From: Gallionellales bacterium 39-52-133
GTDB lineage: Bacteria; Pseudomonadota; Gammaproteobacteria; Burkholderiales; Gallionellaceae
NCBI GenBank assembly: GCA_002278935.1
Contig: NCJL01000004.1
Coordinates: 124,001-188,000 of the forward strand
Direction: 5' to 3'
Length of the DNA: 64,000 nt
The notes beneath the pieces are model-generated. The model was not told the DNA's origin. It did not search any database and saw only the letters and a list, made by a program, of their open reading frames with translations. Positions 9,821-19,865 of this stretch are shown piece by piece; position 1 is the stretch's first letter, and the number at the start of each line of letters is the position of its first letter. A program made the position numbers and the translations under genes.

Positions 9821-10882
9821 GTGAGCCGTTCTATTTTGATCATGGCAGGCGGAACTGGAGGGCACATCTTCCCAGCTCTCGCCGTTGCCGATGTGCTGCG
9901 CAAGGATGGCTGGCAGGTCACCTGGCTGGGTGCGCGCAACAGCATGGAAGCGGAGCTGGTGCCCAAGCATGGTTACGAGATGGCATGGGTGCGTTTCTCC
10001 GGTCTGCGCGGCAATGGAATCGTACGCAAGCTGATGTTGCCGTTTAATTTGCTGATTGCCTTATGGCAGAGCGCGGTGGCACTGTTTCGTTACCGGCCGG
10101 ATGTAGTGCTGGGTATGGGCGGCTACATCACGTTTCCGGGAGGAGTGATGGCGGCTTTATTGCGCAAACCTCTGCTGATACATGAACAGAACTCTGTCGC
10201 CGGGATGAGCAACAGGGCTTTGGCCAAAATTGCGACGCGCGTTATGAGCGGCTTTCCCGATGTGCTGAAGCAAGCCGAATGGTGCGGCAACCCGGTGCGC
10301 GACAGTATCGCTGCATTACCGGAGCCGCAGCAGCGCTACAAGGCGCGCAGCGGTGTATTGAATGTGCTGGTGGTGGGCGGCAGTCTGGGGGCGAAGGCGA
10401 TTAATGAATGTCTGCCGCAGGCGTTGTTCTGCATGCCGCAGGAGCGTGAACCCAGGGTGATACACCAGACCGGCAAGCAGCATTTTGCAGAGGTGCAGGA
10501 GCTTTATCACAGTGCGGGCATCCCTGCCGAAGTGAAGCCGTTTCTGGATGATATGGCGCAATATTATGCGTGGGCGGATGTGGTGATTTGCCGCGCAGGC
10601 GCGCTGACCGTGGCCGAGCTGGCGGCGGCAGGCGTGGCGAGTATTCTGATTCCATTCCCGTATGCGGTGGATGATCACCAGACCGGCAATGCGAAATTTT
10701 TAAGCGATAAGGGTGCGGCAATTCTGTTGCCGCAAACAGAACTGGAGGCGCGGCGATTGGCCGCGATACTGGAAGAAATGACACGCGAAAAAGCAATGAG
10801 TATGGCAGTGGCGGCACGCGCCCTGGCGCATCCGGCAGCCGCGCAGCGTGTCGCACAGGTTTGCAAGGAGTTGGCGGGATGA
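9821..10882 (+). CDS. murG: lipid II synthase MurG
   Basis: Peripheral membrane GT28 glycosyltransferase that adds GlcNAc to lipid I. Of 353 residues, the N-terminal loop [12 protein letters not shown] (residues 8-19), HEQNSVAG and the C-terminal donor-site region [16 protein letters not shown] and [14 protein letters not shown] are all recognisable. The start is a GTG at 9821 behind a G-rich Shine-Dalgarno supplied by the heptamer repeat. The stop overlaps the murC start (ATGA). Confidence 0.96.
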   Translation: MSRSILIMAGGTGGHIFPALAVADVLRKDGWQVTWLGARNSMEAELVPKHGYEMAWVRFSGLRGNGIVRKLMLPFNLLIALWQSAVALFRYRPDVVLGMGGYITFPGGVMAALLRKPLLIHEQNSVAGMSNRALAKIATRVMSGFPDVLKQAEWCGNPVRDSIAALPEPQQRYKARSGVLNVLVVGGSLGAKAINECLPQALFCMPQEREPRVIHQTGKQHFAEVQELYHSAGIPAEVKPFLDDMAQYYAWADVVICRAGALTVAELAAAGVASILIPFPYAVDDHQTGNAKFLSDKGAAILLPQTELEARRLAAILEEMTREKAMSMAVAARALAHPAAAQRVAQVCKELAG

Positions 10883-12285
10883 AACATAAAATAAAACATA
10901 TACATTTCGTCGGCATCGGCGGTGTGGGTATGAACGGCATCGCGGAAGTGCTGCTCAATCTGGGTTATCAGGTGAGCGGTTCGGATCTGGCCGACAGCGT
11001 TGCAACACAGCGTTTGAAAAAACTGGGTGCAACCGTGTATGTGGGCCATGCGGAAAATCATCTGACCGATGCCGATGCGGTGGTGGTTTCCACTGCGGTC
11101 AGCCGCGACAATCCGGAAGTGGTGGCCGCGCGCGAACGAAAAATTCCGGTGGTGCCGCGCGCGGTGATGCTGGCCGAGCTGATGCGTTTGAAGCAGGGCA
11201 TTGCGGTGGCGGGCACGCACGGCAAAACCACGACGACCAGCCTCACTGCCAGCATCCTGGCCAGGGGCGGGCTGGACCCGACCTTTGTAATAGGCGGCAA
11301 GCTGAACAGCAGCGGCACCAATGCGAAGCTGGGCAGCGGCGACTATATTGTGGTGGAAGCAGACGAGTCGGATGCGTCGTTCCTGCATCTGCATCCGATC
11401 CTCGCGATCGTCACCAATATCGATGCCGACCATATGGAAACCTACGGTCATGATTTCGCCAGACTGCAGCAGGCTTTTGTCGATTTTATCGAGCACCTGC
11501 CGTTTTATGGCCGCGCGATGCTGTGCGTGGATGATTTGCATATACGTGAAATCATGCCGCGCATCAGCAAACCGATCACGACATATGGCTTTTCTGAAGA
11601 TGCGCAAATTCGCGCGGTGAATGTGCGGCATCAGGACGGCAAGATGCGTTTTACCGCGCTGTGCCGGCACAACACTGTGCCGCTCGATCTGGAGATCACG
11701 CTGAATTTGCCCGGCATGCACAATGTGCTGAATTCGCTGGCGGCGATTGCGGTGGCGCTGGAAGTGGGCGTGGACGAGCATGCGATTGTGGCCGCACTGG
11801 CGGAATTTGAAGGGGTAGGTCGCCGCTTCCAGCGCTATGGAGAAATTCCACTGGCGAGTGGCGGCAGCTTTACGCTGCTGGACGATTATGGCCATCATCC
11901 GGTCGAGATGGCGGCAACCTTGTCGGCGGTGCGCGGCGCGTTTCCGGGACGGCGCCTGGTGCTGGCGTTTCAGCCGCACCGCTACACGCGCACGCGCGAT
12001 CTGTTCGAGGATTTTGTAAAGATATTGGGCACCGTCGACACATTGGTGCTGGCTGAAGTGTATGCGGCGGGCGAAGCGCCTGTCGTTGCGGCCGATGGCC
12101 GCTCGCTGATGCGCTCATTGCGCGTGGCAGGGCATAACGAAGCGGTGTTTGTGGAAAACATTCAGGAGATGCCGCAGGCGATTATGCAAATCGCGCAGGC
12201 GGGTGATGTGATTATTACCATGGGTGCCGGCTCGATCGGTGCAGTTGCTAATCAGGTCAAAAATCTGGCACAGGAGCGTGCATGA
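10879..12285 (+). CDS. murC: UDP-MurNAc:L-Ala ligase MurC
   Basis: Mur ligase that adds L-Ala, the first stem-peptide residue. The chosen ATG at 10879 overlaps the murG stop (ATGA) and gives [15 protein letters not shown], the standard MurC beginning; an in-frame TTG at 10861 is not needed. The ATP loop [11 protein letters not shown] is near residue 111, and the EADESDASF and [11 protein letters not shown] motifs follow. Length is 468 residues. The stop overlaps murB (ATGA), so murG-murC-murB-ddl are chained by four-base overlaps. Confidence 0.97.
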   Translation: MKHKIKHIHFVGIGGVGMNGIAEVLLNLGYQVSGSDLADSVATQRLKKLGATVYVGHAENHLTDADAVVVSTAVSRDNPEVVAARERKIPVVPRAVMLAELMRLKQGIAVAGTHGKTTTTSLTASILARGGLDPTFVIGGKLNSSGTNAKLGSGDYIVVEADESDASFLHLHPILAIVTNIDADHMETYGHDFARLQQAFVDFIEHLPFYGRAMLCVDDLHIREIMPRISKPITTYGFSEDAQIRAVNVRHQDGKMRFTALCRHNTVPLDLEITLNLPGMHNVLNSLAAIAVALEVGVDEHAIVAALAEFEGVGRRFQRYGEIPLASGGSFTLLDDYGHHPVEMAATLSAVRGAFPGRRLVLAFQPHRYTRTRDLFEDFVKILGTVDTLVLAEVYAAGEAPVVAADGRSLMRSLRVAGHNEAVFVENIQEMPQAIMQIAQAGDVIITMGAGSIGAVANQVKNLAQERA

Positions 12286-13205
12286 ATATGAATGAAGCGA
12301 CACATCTGGACACGGCAAGCTTGCGCGGAATAATGCGCATGGACGTGGATATGAGTCGTTACACCAGCTGGCGCGCGGGCGGACATGTGGAACGCATGTA
12401 CCAGCCTGCCGATTTGGCCGATCTGGTTTGCTTCCTGAAGACCTTGCCAGCGAATGAGCCGCTGCTGCCGGTAGGGTTGGGCAGCAATCTGCTGGTGCGG
12501 GACGGCGGTCTGCGCGGCACGGTGCTGCTGCTGCATGCGGCCCTGACAGAGCTGAGGCTGGAACAAGACGGCACGATCTACGCGCAGGCCGGCGTGCCCG
12601 GCGCAAAACTGGCTCGTTTTGCCGCAAAACATAACTTGCGCGGTGCCGAATTTTTTGCCGGCATACCCGGCACGGTGGGCGGCATGCTGGCGATGAATGC
12701 GGGTTGTTACGGCAGTGAAACATGGAATGTGGCCGATAAAGTGCAAGTATTTGATTTTATTGAATATTTTACAATACGCGAGCCACGGGAATATGAGATC
12801 GGCTACCGCCATCTGCGCAGAAAGGCTGGGGCAGATGCGCACGAAATATTTGTGGGAGCGTGGTTCAAGCTGGAGCCAGGTGATGGTGAGGTCTCACGCA
12901 AAGAGATCAAGTCCCTGCTGGGCAAACGTATCAGCTCGCAACCGTTAAATTTGCCGAATGCCGGTTCGGTGTTCCGCAATCCTCCGGGCGATCATGCGGC
13001 ACGCCTGATCGAGGCGAGTGGCTTGAAGGGCAAAAAAACAGGCGGTGCGCAGGTGTCGGAGAAGCATGCCAATTTCATTGTGAATCTGGGCGGGGCCACG
13101 GCAGCAGATATTGAAGACTTGATTCACGAGGTGCAGTCCGTTGTGCAGCAAAAAACGGGTATAACACTGCATCCTGAAGTGAGAATTGTTGGTGAATATA
13201 AATGA
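12282..13205 (+). CDS. murB: UDP-N-acetylenolpyruvoylglucosamine reductase MurB
   Basis: FAD enzyme that reduces UDP-GlcNAc-enolpyruvate to UDP-MurNAc. The FAD-binding motifs [12 protein letters not shown] and [18 protein letters not shown] are present, the catalytic Ser is in [11 protein letters not shown], and the catalytic Glu is in [11 protein letters not shown]. Length is 307. Bases 12743-12773 form one copy of the AT-rich motif, giving [10 protein letters not shown] where relatives have a variable strand with a turn; flanking ETWNVADKV and YEIGYRHL are conserved and the spacing looks unchanged. ATGA overlaps join it to both neighbours. Confidence 0.96.
   Translation: MNMNEATHLDTASLRGIMRMDVDMSRYTSWRAGGHVERMYQPADLADLVCFLKTLPANEPLLPVGLGSNLLVRDGGLRGTVLLLHAALTELRLEQDGTIYAQAGVPGAKLARFAAKHNLRGAEFFAGIPGTVGGMLAMNAGCYGSETWNVADKVQVFDFIEYFTIREPREYEIGYRHLRRKAGADAHEIFVGAWFKLEPGDGEVSRKEIKSLLGKRISSQPLNLPNAGSVFRNPPGDHAARLIEASGLKGKKTGGAQVSEKHANFIVNLGGATAADIEDLIHEVQSVVQQKTGITLHPEVRIVGEYK
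12743..12773 (+). repeat. 31 bp AT-rich motif, copy 2 (inside murB)
   Basis: This copy matches the murF copy at nearly every position of its first 22 bases and is read in the same frame (VFDFIEYF). It interrupts GC-rich murB sequence with an abrupt AT-rich block but keeps the frame open. Confidence 0.8.
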
Positions 13206-14122
13206 GTGACAAGCAAGCATTCGGAAAAGTAGCGGTGATGTTCGGCGGCAAATCTGCCGAACGCGAGGTGTCGCTGAAGAGCGGCGCGGCAGTTCTCGCC
13301 GCGTTACAGCGCAGCGGTGTGGATGCGCACGCCTTCGATCCCGCTACAAGAGGCTTGCATGAATTGCAGGAGCAGGGATTCCAGCGTGTGTTTATCGCGC
13401 TGCATGGCCGCTTCGGCGAAGACGGCACGGTGCAGGGCGCACTGGAGCTGATGGGCATACCCTATACCGGCAGCGGCGTGATGGCGAGCGCGCTGGCGAT
13501 GGATAAATTCCGCACCAAGCTGGTGTGGCAGGCAATGAATTTACCGGTACCTGATTTTGTACTGCTGACTGCCGGCAGCGACTGGAATGCGGTGGTGCAG
13601 CAATTGGGTTTGCCGCTGTTTGTAAAGCCGGCTAATGAAGGTAGCAGCGTCGGCATCAGCAAGGTTAAAAGTGTGGCCGAGTTGCCGGCGGCTTATGCGG
13701 AAGCCGCAAAGCATGACTCGATCGTGCTTGCCGAGAAATTTATCGGTGGCGGTGAATACACCGCGGCAATTCTGGGTAAGCAGGCTTTGCCCACAATCAA
13801 GATTGTGCCGGCGAATGAATTTTATGATTACGAGGCAAAGTATCTGCGCAATGACACGCAGTATCTGTGCCCCAGCGATCTGTCGGCAGAAAAGGAAACC
13901 GAGATGCAGCAGCTGGCGCAGCAGGCTTTTGCGGTGATAGGCGGAGCAGGCTGGGGACGTGTGGATTTTTTGAAAGATGAGGCAGGCAAGTTGTATCTGC
14001 TGGAAATCAACACCTCGCCCGGCATGACGGACCACAGTCTGGTGCCGATGGCTGCACGTGTGGCCGGCAAGAGCTTTGAGCAACTGGTGGTGGAAATTTT
14101 GGGGCTGGCACATGTGGGATAA
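13202..14122 (+). CDS. ddl: D-alanine-D-alanine ligase
   Basis: ATP-grasp enzyme that makes the D-Ala-D-Ala dipeptide used by MurF. Of 306 residues, the N-terminal [14 protein letters not shown], the substrate loop [12 protein letters not shown], the ATP-binding EGSSVGISK and the metal-binding ENTSPG-type motif [15 protein letters not shown] are all present. It starts in an ATGA overlap with murB, and its 3' end overlaps the ftsQ start by 11 bases. Confidence 0.97.
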   Translation: MSDKQAFGKVAVMFGGKSAEREVSLKSGAAVLAALQRSGVDAHAFDPATRGLHELQEQGFQRVFIALHGRFGEDGTVQGALELMGIPYTGSGVMASALAMDKFRTKLVWQAMNLPVPDFVLLTAGSDWNAVVQQLGLPLFVKPANEGSSVGISKVKSVAELPAAYAEAAKHDSIVLAEKFIGGGEYTAAILGKQALPTIKIVPANEFYDYEAKYLRNDTQYLCPSDLSAEKETEMQQLAQQAFAVIGGAGWGRVDFLKDEAGKLYLLEINTSPGMTDHSLVPMAARVAGKSFEQLVVEILGLAHVG

Positions 14123-14858
14123 ACCGCACTTGCTGCGTATCAGTGCGGCCATGCTGTTCGGTGTCAGCCTGGTGCTGGTGCTTTATAGTCTGGCGCATTA
14201 TGCGCTGCAGTTGCCGGTATTTAAATTGCGTACGGTGCAGTTTACCCATGCACCGCAGCAAGTGGATATGAATCAGCTGAATCAGGTAGTGAAACGTAGC
14301 GTGAGTGGCAGTTTTTTCACGATTGACCTTGAGCAGACCCGGCGTTCATTTGAGCAGTTGCCGTGGGTGCGAAAAGTGGGTGTGCGGCGGCATTTTCCGT
14401 GGGGCCTGGAAGTGACTCTTGAGGAACATGTGCCGATGGCGCGCTGGAATAATGTGGCACTGGTGAATACCTATGGCGAAGTTTTTGCCGGGCAGAGCAA
14501 GCTGGCGTTGCCGGAATTTAACGGTGAACCCGAGACTTCAATGCAGCTTGCCGGCATGTATGTTGAATTAAGCAAGCAGCTTGAGATTTTGCACAGGAGT
14601 ATCACGCAAATCAGTTTGTCGCCGCGCTATGCTTGGCAAGTTCAGCTTGATAATGGCATGCGTCTGGAACTGGGACGCGAGCAGATGCAGCAGAGACTGG
14701 CAAGATTTGTGGCGGTGTATCCCTACAGTCTGGCGACGATGCAGCGCAAGGTGAATTACGTGGATTTGCGTTATCGCAACGGCTTCGCAGTCAGCCAGGT
14801 GAATGTGACAGACAGCAGGAAAAATGAATCCGGACGAAATTCAGGGAGCAAGGTTTAA
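14112..14858 (+). CDS. ftsQ: cell division protein FtsQ
   Basis: Bitopic inner membrane division protein, 248 residues from the chosen ATG at 14112 ([11 protein letters not shown]). It has a membrane segment at about residues 12-32, then a POTRA domain ([20 protein letters not shown]) and a periplasmic FtsQ domain containing [24 protein letters not shown]. It docks FtsL-FtsB at the septum. A longer frame starting at 14058 would overlap ddl by more than 60 bases and add no recognisable sequence, so it was trimmed. Confidence 0.93.
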   Translation: MWDKPHLLRISAAMLFGVSLVLVLYSLAHYALQLPVFKLRTVQFTHAPQQVDMNQLNQVVKRSVSGSFFTIDLEQTRRSFEQLPWVRKVGVRRHFPWGLEVTLEEHVPMARWNNVALVNTYGEVFAGQSKLALPEFNGEPETSMQLAGMYVELSKQLEILHRSITQISLSPRYAWQVQLDNGMRLELGREQMQQRLARFVAVYPYSLATMQRKVNYVDLRYRNGFAVSQVNVTDSRKNESGRNSGSKV

Positions 14859-14863
14859 AGGAT

Positions 14864-16105
14864 ATGGCGATGAGAATTAACAGGGATGCCAAAAATATTG
14901 TTGTCGGGATGGATATCGGCACGTCCAAGATCGTGACGATCGTGGGCGAGATTTTGCCGGAAGGCACGCTGGAAGTGATAGGCGTGGGCATGCACGATTC
15001 ATCCGGCATGAAAAAAGGCATGGTGGTAAATATCGATGCGACCGTCGGTGCGATTCAGCGCTCGCTGGAGACCGCGGAACTGATGGCCGACTGCAAAATC
15101 AGCAGCATTATTACCGGGATTGCCGGCAGCCATATCAAGGGCGCCAACGGCAAGGGCATGATCAAGATCAAGGATAAAGAGGTGACGCAGGCGGACATTG
15201 ACCGTGTGGTGGAAACGGCAAGTTCCCTCAGCCTGCCCAGCGATCAGCAGACCCTGCATATTATTCCGCAGGAATTTACCATCGATGGGCAGGACGGCAT
15301 CAAGAAACCGATGGGCATGAGCGGTATGAAGCTGGAAGTCGAGGTGCATATCGTGATCGGCGCGGTTGCCGCAGTGCAAAATATTTTGAAGTGCGTGCAT
15401 CGTGCCGGGCTGGAAGTAAGCGAAATGATCCTGCAACCACTGGCATCGAGCAAGGCTGTGCTGGCGGATGATGAAAGGGAGCTGGGTGTGTGCCTGGTGG
15501 ATATTGGCGGCGGTACCACCGATGTGGCCATTTTTACCGGCGGCGCAATACGCCATACCGCGGTGATACCGATTGCGGGTGACCAGATTACCAACGATAT
15601 CGCGATGGCGCTGCGCACACCCACCAAGGATGCGGAAGACATCAAGATTAAATACGGTTGCGCCTTGCGCCAGCTGGCCAACGATGCGCCGATAGAAGTG
15701 CCCGGCGTGGGCGAACGCGGAACCCGCATGTTGTCGCGCCAGACGCTGGCCGAAGTGATCGAACCGCGCGTGGAAGAATTGTATTCGCTGGTACAGGCGG
15801 AATTGCGCCGCAGCGGCTTTGAAGATCTGCTGTCCTCCGGCATTGTCATTACCGGCGGCAGCAGCGCGATGCAGGGGATGGTGGAACTGGGCGAGGAGAT
15901 ATTCCATATGCCGGTACGCCTGGGATTGCCACGTTATGTGGGAGGGCTGGCCGATGTGGTTAAAACGCCGCGTTTCGCAACAGCGATAGGACTGTTGCAG
16001 TACGGTATGGAACAGCAGCAGCGCAATGAAGTGGCACGCATGCAGTCCACATCGATAAGAGATGTGTTAGCACGCATGAAGGCGTGGATGGAGAAAAATT
16101 TTTAG
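14864..16105 (+). CDS. ftsA: cell division protein FtsA
   Basis: Actin-like ATPase that tethers FtsZ to the membrane and recruits later division proteins. The 413 residues show the phosphate-1 motif VGMDIGTSKIV, the phosphate-2 motif LVDIGGGTTDVAIF and the adenosine motif VITGGSSAMQGM. A C-terminal amphipathic tail (VLARMKAWMEKNF) fits the membrane-targeting helix. AAGGA lies before the ATG at 14864; a second ATG at 14870 is possible. It sits five bases after ftsQ. Confidence 0.97.
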   Translation: MAMRINRDAKNIVVGMDIGTSKIVTIVGEILPEGTLEVIGVGMHDSSGMKKGMVVNIDATVGAIQRSLETAELMADCKISSIITGIAGSHIKGANGKGMIKIKDKEVTQADIDRVVETASSLSLPSDQQTLHIIPQEFTIDGQDGIKKPMGMSGMKLEVEVHIVIGAVAAVQNILKCVHRAGLEVSEMILQPLASSKAVLADDERELGVCLVDIGGGTTDVAIFTGGAIRHTAVIPIAGDQITNDIAMALRTPTKDAEDIKIKYGCALRQLANDAPIEVPGVGERGTRMLSRQTLAEVIEPRVEELYSLVQAELRRSGFEDLLSSGIVITGGSSAMQGMVELGEEIFHMPVRLGLPRYVGGLADVVKTPRFATAIGLLQYGMEQQQRNEVARMQSTSIRDVLARMKAWMEKNF

Positions 16106-16155
16106 GGTTTATCGGGTATTCGGGTGCAAGTTTGAAATTTAATGGGAGAAAAATT

Positions 16156-17316
16156 ATGTTTGAAATAATGGATGCGCAAATTCAGGGTGCTTTGATAAAA
16201 GTGATAGGAGTGGGCGGTTGCGGCGGTAACGCAATCAATCACATGATCGAGCAGTCGGTACAGGGAGTGGAGTTCGTTGCCATCAATACCGATGCACAGG
16301 CGCTCAGGGGCAACAAGGCGGTGACGCAACTGCAGATAGGCAAGACACTGACCAAGGGACTGGGCGCGGGAGCCAGGCCTGAAGTAGGCCAGGCAGCGGC
16401 CATGGAAGACCGTGAGCGCATTGCCGAGTTGCTGAACGGCGTGGATATGGTATTTATTACAGCGGGCATGGGCGGCGGTACCGGCACCGGTGCTGCACCG
16501 GTGGTGGCGCAAGTGGCCAAGGAGCTGGGTATACTGGTGGTGGCGGTAGTGACCAAGCCGTTTGAGCATGAGCGCAAACGCATGCAGCTGGCACAGGCAG
16601 GTATCGAGGCGCTGGCCGAGTTTGTCGATTCGCTGATCATCGTTCCCAATGAAAAATTGATGACCGTGCTGGGTGAGGACACTACGCTGATCGATGCCTA
16701 TCGCGCCTCTAACGGTGTGCTACAGGGCGCGGTTGCCGGTATTGCCGAAGTGATCAATGTGGACGGCATGATTAACGTGGACTTTGCCGACGTGAAAACA
16801 CTGATGTCGGAAAACGGCATGGCGATGATGGGTTCGGCAACTGCCACCGGCACGGACAGGGCGCAGAAGGCCGCCAAGAGCGCAATGTCCAGCCCCCTGC
16901 TGGAAGATGTGGACTTGTCGGGCGCTCGCGGTGTGCTGGTCAATATCACCGCCAGTGCCAACTTCACCATGCGTGAATACAAGGATGTGATGGGCTGTGT
17001 GCGAAGCGTGGCAGCAGACGATGCGACGGTTATCGTGGGCCAGGTATTTGACGAGGGTATGGGAGATGCACTGCGCGTGACTATCGTGGCAACAGGTTTG
17101 GGCAAGCCACGCGCCAGCCAGCAAAAACCGGTGCTGGCATACGAACAGCAACAGCGCACCGGTACGCATGATGCCGTTGGTGTGGATTACCGCGAACTGG
17201 AAATGCCGGCAGTGATGCGCACCAATCGCCACCGCGAAGCCACAGTGGAGGCAATGAAGCAATCGGGCGTCGAAACACTGGATATTCCTTCGTTTTTGAG
17301 GAAGCAGGCGGATTGA
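16156..17316 (+). CDS. ftsZ: cell division GTPase FtsZ
   Basis: Tubulin-like GTPase that forms the Z ring. The tubulin signature GMGGGTGTGAAPVVA is near residue 105, GVGGCGGNAINHM is near the N terminus, and the C-terminal conserved peptide LDIPSFLRKQAD binds FtsA and ZipA-type partners. The chosen ATG at 16156 follows GGGAGAA by seven bases and gives 386 residues; an upstream in-frame extension to 16084 overlaps ftsA and was rejected. In related genomes lpxC usually follows directly, but here about 1.5 kb of other sequence intervenes. Confidence 0.98.
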   Translation: MFEIMDAQIQGALIKVIGVGGCGGNAINHMIEQSVQGVEFVAINTDAQALRGNKAVTQLQIGKTLTKGLGAGARPEVGQAAAMEDRERIAELLNGVDMVFITAGMGGGTGTGAAPVVAQVAKELGILVVAVVTKPFEHERKRMQLAQAGIEALAEFVDSLIIVPNEKLMTVLGEDTTLIDAYRASNGVLQGAVAGIAEVINVDGMINVDFADVKTLMSENGMAMMGSATATGTDRAQKAAKSAMSSPLLEDVDLSGARGVLVNITASANFTMREYKDVMGCVRSVAADDATVIVGQVFDEGMGDALRVTIVATGLGKPRASQQKPVLAYEQQQRTGTHDAVGVDYRELEMPAVMRTNRHREATVEAMKQSGVETLDIPSFLRKQAD

Positions 17317-17445
17317 TCGTTTGTTGATTGGGGGTAGTGGTGAAGGGTAATCTGTGAGTCACTGGAGCTTGGGAGTGACGCAATATTTTGCATCAAATAG
17401 GATGGCGACTTTACATTGGGCATGTCCATGTGCAAGGAATCATAA

Positions 17446-18063
17446 ATGAGATTCTTAATAATATTTGTATTGCTAAGCTTAACAGTAACAACTGCATACT
17501 CGAGTAACGATAATATTCCTGAGTCAGCGCAAAAAGAAATATTGAGAATATATCCAAGCGAAAAAATTACATTCCATAAGTATTATGCTATTGGCGATTT
17601 AAATACCGATGGAATAGATGATTTGATAACAATTATTGATTACAAAAAGGACAATCAAAATTTTCAAAGGCTCGTTGTTCTCGCAGGAGCGAATGATGAA
17701 AAATATCATTTCTCGTCGCAATCCGCGCCATGGTATGAGTTTTTTCGAAGATCGATATCTTTAGAGATTAAAAAATCATCTATATTTATATCTGGCAGAG
17801 GCTCTACTAACAATACATATTTTGGAACGACATATCAGTTTAGAAAATACGACAACATCTTCATTATGATTGGAGTTGCCAGCGAATCAGGCACAATAAA
17901 TAGTGATGATAAGAGGATGGATAGTATAAATTTGTTAAACGGCAAAACCGTAACAGTCTTTATTGATAATGGAAAACGAGAAGAGCTTATTGGAAAATTA
18001 AGTAATTCTTATAAGGTCATATTAGAAGAGTTTAGTTTTGACAATGAATTTGAATTTAAATAA
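17446..18063 (+). CDS. secreted protein of unknown function, AT-rich
   Basis: A 205-residue protein that I do not recognise. Residues 1-20 form a signal peptide (hydrophobic core LIIFVLLSLTVTTAYS), so it is probably periplasmic or secreted. The stretch GDLNTDGIDDLI near residue 48 resembles the calcium-binding loops of FG-GAP/VCBS-type repeats, but only one copy is seen. The coding sequence is strikingly AT-rich, with AAA/ATA/TTA codons unlike the neighbouring dcw genes, and it lies between ftsZ and lpxC beside a 556 bp palindromic element. Both points suggest acquisition by transfer. No clear ribosome site is visible except AAGGAA about 10 bases upstream. Confidence 0.75.
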   Translation: MRFLIIFVLLSLTVTTAYSSNDNIPESAQKEILRIYPSEKITFHKYYAIGDLNTDGIDDLITIIDYKKDNQNFQRLVVLAGANDEKYHFSSQSAPWYEFFRRSISLEIKKSSIFISGRGSTNNTYFGTTYQFRKYDNIFIMIGVASESGTINSDDKRMDSINLLNGKTVTVFIDNGKREELIGKLSNSYKVILEEFSFDNEFEFK

Positions 18064-18135
18064 CGTTCAACCCGCGCCCTGCAAAGCTTAGGGGTCGTGG
18101 TATTACATCTCACATTCTCGCTGAAGCTAAAATGA

Positions 18136-18691
18136 AAAACCGTCGGGGGCAGCCCGACAGCTGGTTACCTTTCTTGCTTCGCCAAGAAAGGTAACCCAAA
18201 GAAGGCGACCCCAGTTCCGCCATCCCTTCGGGATTCCCTGCGTTGCTCGGCGAGCCAGGCTTCCTCACAAACTCGCACGATCCGCTGCGCGTCCACGTGC
18301 TCAAACATGTTCGTCAGAATTCCCTGACTCGCCTGTGCTACTCGGTGGCGGATATGGGGACCCAAAGTCAAAAACGGTGTTGTGTGAGGGCGCGTTGCGC
18401 CCTCACTGCTTTGTTTTTGGGTTTTGGTGTGCGTTACACGCACACTGCTTTTTTTGCTTTTGGGTTCCCCTGTGCACCGCCTCGCTTTTTCACCAACAAG
18501 CGGTGCAGTTGGGCGAGGACTGTTTGAGCACGTGGCTGCGTAGCAGATCGTGCGAGTTCCGCAGCCCCGCTTGTTGGTGAAAAAGCGAGGGAACCCCGCA
18601 GGGGCGGTAAACCGGGGATCGCCTTCTTTTGGATACTTTTCTTGGCGAAGCAAGAAAAGTATCCAGCTGTCGGGCTGCCCCCGACGGTTTT
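18136..18691. repeat. 556 bp palindromic element with 29 bp perfect terminal inverted repeats
   Basis: The ends 18136-18164 and 18663-18691 are exact reverse complements over 29 bases. Just inside them are two 14 bp hairpins with 6-base loops, at 18163-18196 and 18631-18664. Further in are hairpins of 10 bp (18384-18406) and 8 bp (18427-18445), a perfect 24 bp inverted pair (18480-18503 with 18567-18590), and inverted matches of 13 and 15 bp linking 18270-18307 with 18521-18558. The whole element is a nested imperfect palindrome without a transposase. It fits a non-autonomous mobile or extragenic repeat, possibly transcribed as a structured RNA. Confidence 0.85.
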
Positions 18692-18709
18692 GATTTTGAT
18701 TTGAAAAAT

Positions 18710-18740
18710 GTTGGGCTTCGCTGCGCTCAACCCAACCTAC
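18710..18740. repeat. GTTGGG...CCCAAC short palindromic repeat
   Basis: GTTGGG at 18710-18715 pairs with CCCAAC at 18731-18736 around a CTTCGCTGCGCT-type centre and is followed by CTACG. From general knowledge, this kind of sequence is a common dispersed repeat in many proteobacteria. It directly abuts the larger palindromic element. Confidence 0.5.
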
Positions 18741-18820
18741 GAGCTACCCCCCGGGTTTTGATTTCATTAAAGAAATATAGCTTGCCCTGGAATCCTGCTG
18801 ATTTATCTCCAGACTAGCTG

Positions 18821-18829
18821 TGTTAGAAT
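18821..18829 (+). promoter_or_regulatory. candidate extended -10 promoter for lpxC
   Basis: TGTTAGAAT matches an extended -10 (TGn followed by TAGAAT) 30 bases before the lpxC ATG. No good -35 is visible, which is typical for extended -10 promoters. It would let lpxC be transcribed separately from the dcw cluster. Confidence 0.4.
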
Positions 18830-18858
18830 ATAAGCAATTAATTTGACGGGAATCCGTT

Positions 18859-19770
18859 ATGGTCAAGCAGCGCACATTGAAAAGTATGGTGCAGGCAACG
18901 GGTGTTGGTTTGCATACAGGGGAAAAGGTCTTGCTGACCTTGCGTCCTGCGCCTGTCAATCATGGCATTGTGTTTCATCGCGTGGATTTAAGCCCCGTGG
19001 CCAAGCTCAGGGCGGAAGCTTATGCGGTGCATGATACAAGGTTGTCCACCTGCCTCGAGGCCGATGGTGCTCGTGTTGCAACCATAGAGCATTTGATGTC
19101 TGCGTTTGCAGGTTTGGGAATTGATAATGCCATTGTGGAAATGAACAGTTCCGAAGTGCCTATTATGGATGGCAGCGCCGGCACATTTATTTTTCTGATT
19201 CAGTCTGCGGGCATTGTGGAGCAATCGGCTGCCAAGAAATTTATCCGTATCATCAAGCCGGTAGAGGTGAAAGACGGTGACAAATGGGTGCGCTTCGAAC
19301 CTTACAATGGCTATAAACTGAATTTCACCATCAGTTTCCCGCATCCGGTGTTTACCAATACCAAGCAACAGGTTACGGTTGATCTTGGCGAGCATTCTTA
19401 TATCAAGGAGGTGAGCCGCTCCCGCACCTTTGGTTTTATGCATGAGGTTGAGTATATGCGCTCACAGGGTTTGGCACTTGGAGGCAATCTGGACAATGCG
19501 ATCGTGATGGATGAGTTTCGAGTGCTGAATCCAGACGGGCTGCGTTCCGATGATGAGTTCGCCAAACATAAGGTGCTGGATGCGATTGGCGACCTGTATT
19601 TACTGGGACATCCTTTGATAGGCTCTTTTTCCGGCTACAAGTCGGGTCATGCGCTTAACAATGCGCTGCTGCGCGCCTTGCTGGCCGACGAGCAGGCATG
19701 GGAATTTGTTACCTTTGATAAGAATGAAGAAGCTCCTGATTTTCTGCGACTGCAGCTACAGGCGGCATAG
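18859..19770 (+). CDS. lpxC: UDP-3-O-acyl-GlcNAc deacetylase LpxC
   Basis: Zinc amidase that catalyses the committed step of lipid A synthesis. Of 303 residues, the zinc-ligand segments [16 protein letters not shown] (His near residue 78) and [14 protein letters not shown], and the catalytic His in GHALNNALL, are present. Length matches the family. Lipid A synthesis confirms an outer membrane. It has its own candidate promoter because acquired sequence separates it from ftsZ. Confidence 0.97.
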   Translation: MVKQRTLKSMVQATGVGLHTGEKVLLTLRPAPVNHGIVFHRVDLSPVAKLRAEAYAVHDTRLSTCLEADGARVATIEHLMSAFAGLGIDNAIVEMNSSEVPIMDGSAGTFIFLIQSAGIVEQSAAKKFIRIIKPVEVKDGDKWVRFEPYNGYKLNFTISFPHPVFTNTKQQVTVDLGEHSYIKEVSRSRTFGFMHEVEYMRSQGLALGGNLDNAIVMDEFRVLNPDGLRSDDEFAKHKVLDAIGDLYLLGHPLIGSFSGYKSGHALNNALLRALLADEQAWEFVTFDKNEEAPDFLRLQLQAA

Positions 19771-19865
19771 TCTGCATTGCTTGTCCTAAACTGATCAATG
19801 CTAACGGACAGACCAGATCCGTCAGGCAGGATTAAATTCTGCGCCGCGCGCCGCAAGAACCCAAT

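Larger units (their letters stand above)
18064..18858. other. gene-free stretch filled by repeats
   Basis: I see no credible gene in these 795 bases. They hold a 556 bp palindromic element (18136-18691), a short GTTGGG...CCCAAC repeat (18710-18740) and the lpxC promoter region. Reading frames on both strands across the palindrome are open by accident of its composition; they have no start context and mirror each other. Confidence 0.8.

Noticed and set aside
10861..10878. Extended TTG start for murC
   Set aside because: The ATG at 10879 overlaps the murG stop and gives the conserved MurC N terminus, so the TTG extension is not needed.
16084..16155. N-terminal extension of ftsZ into ftsA
   Set aside because: The extra residues are unlike FtsZ, and the ATG at 16156 has a proper ribosome site.
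18165..18653. 162-codon open frame on the minus strand across the palindromic element
   Set aside because: It spans the inverted repeats and hairpins, has no ribosome site, and similar frames appear on the other strand. It looks like a by-product of the repeat sequence.
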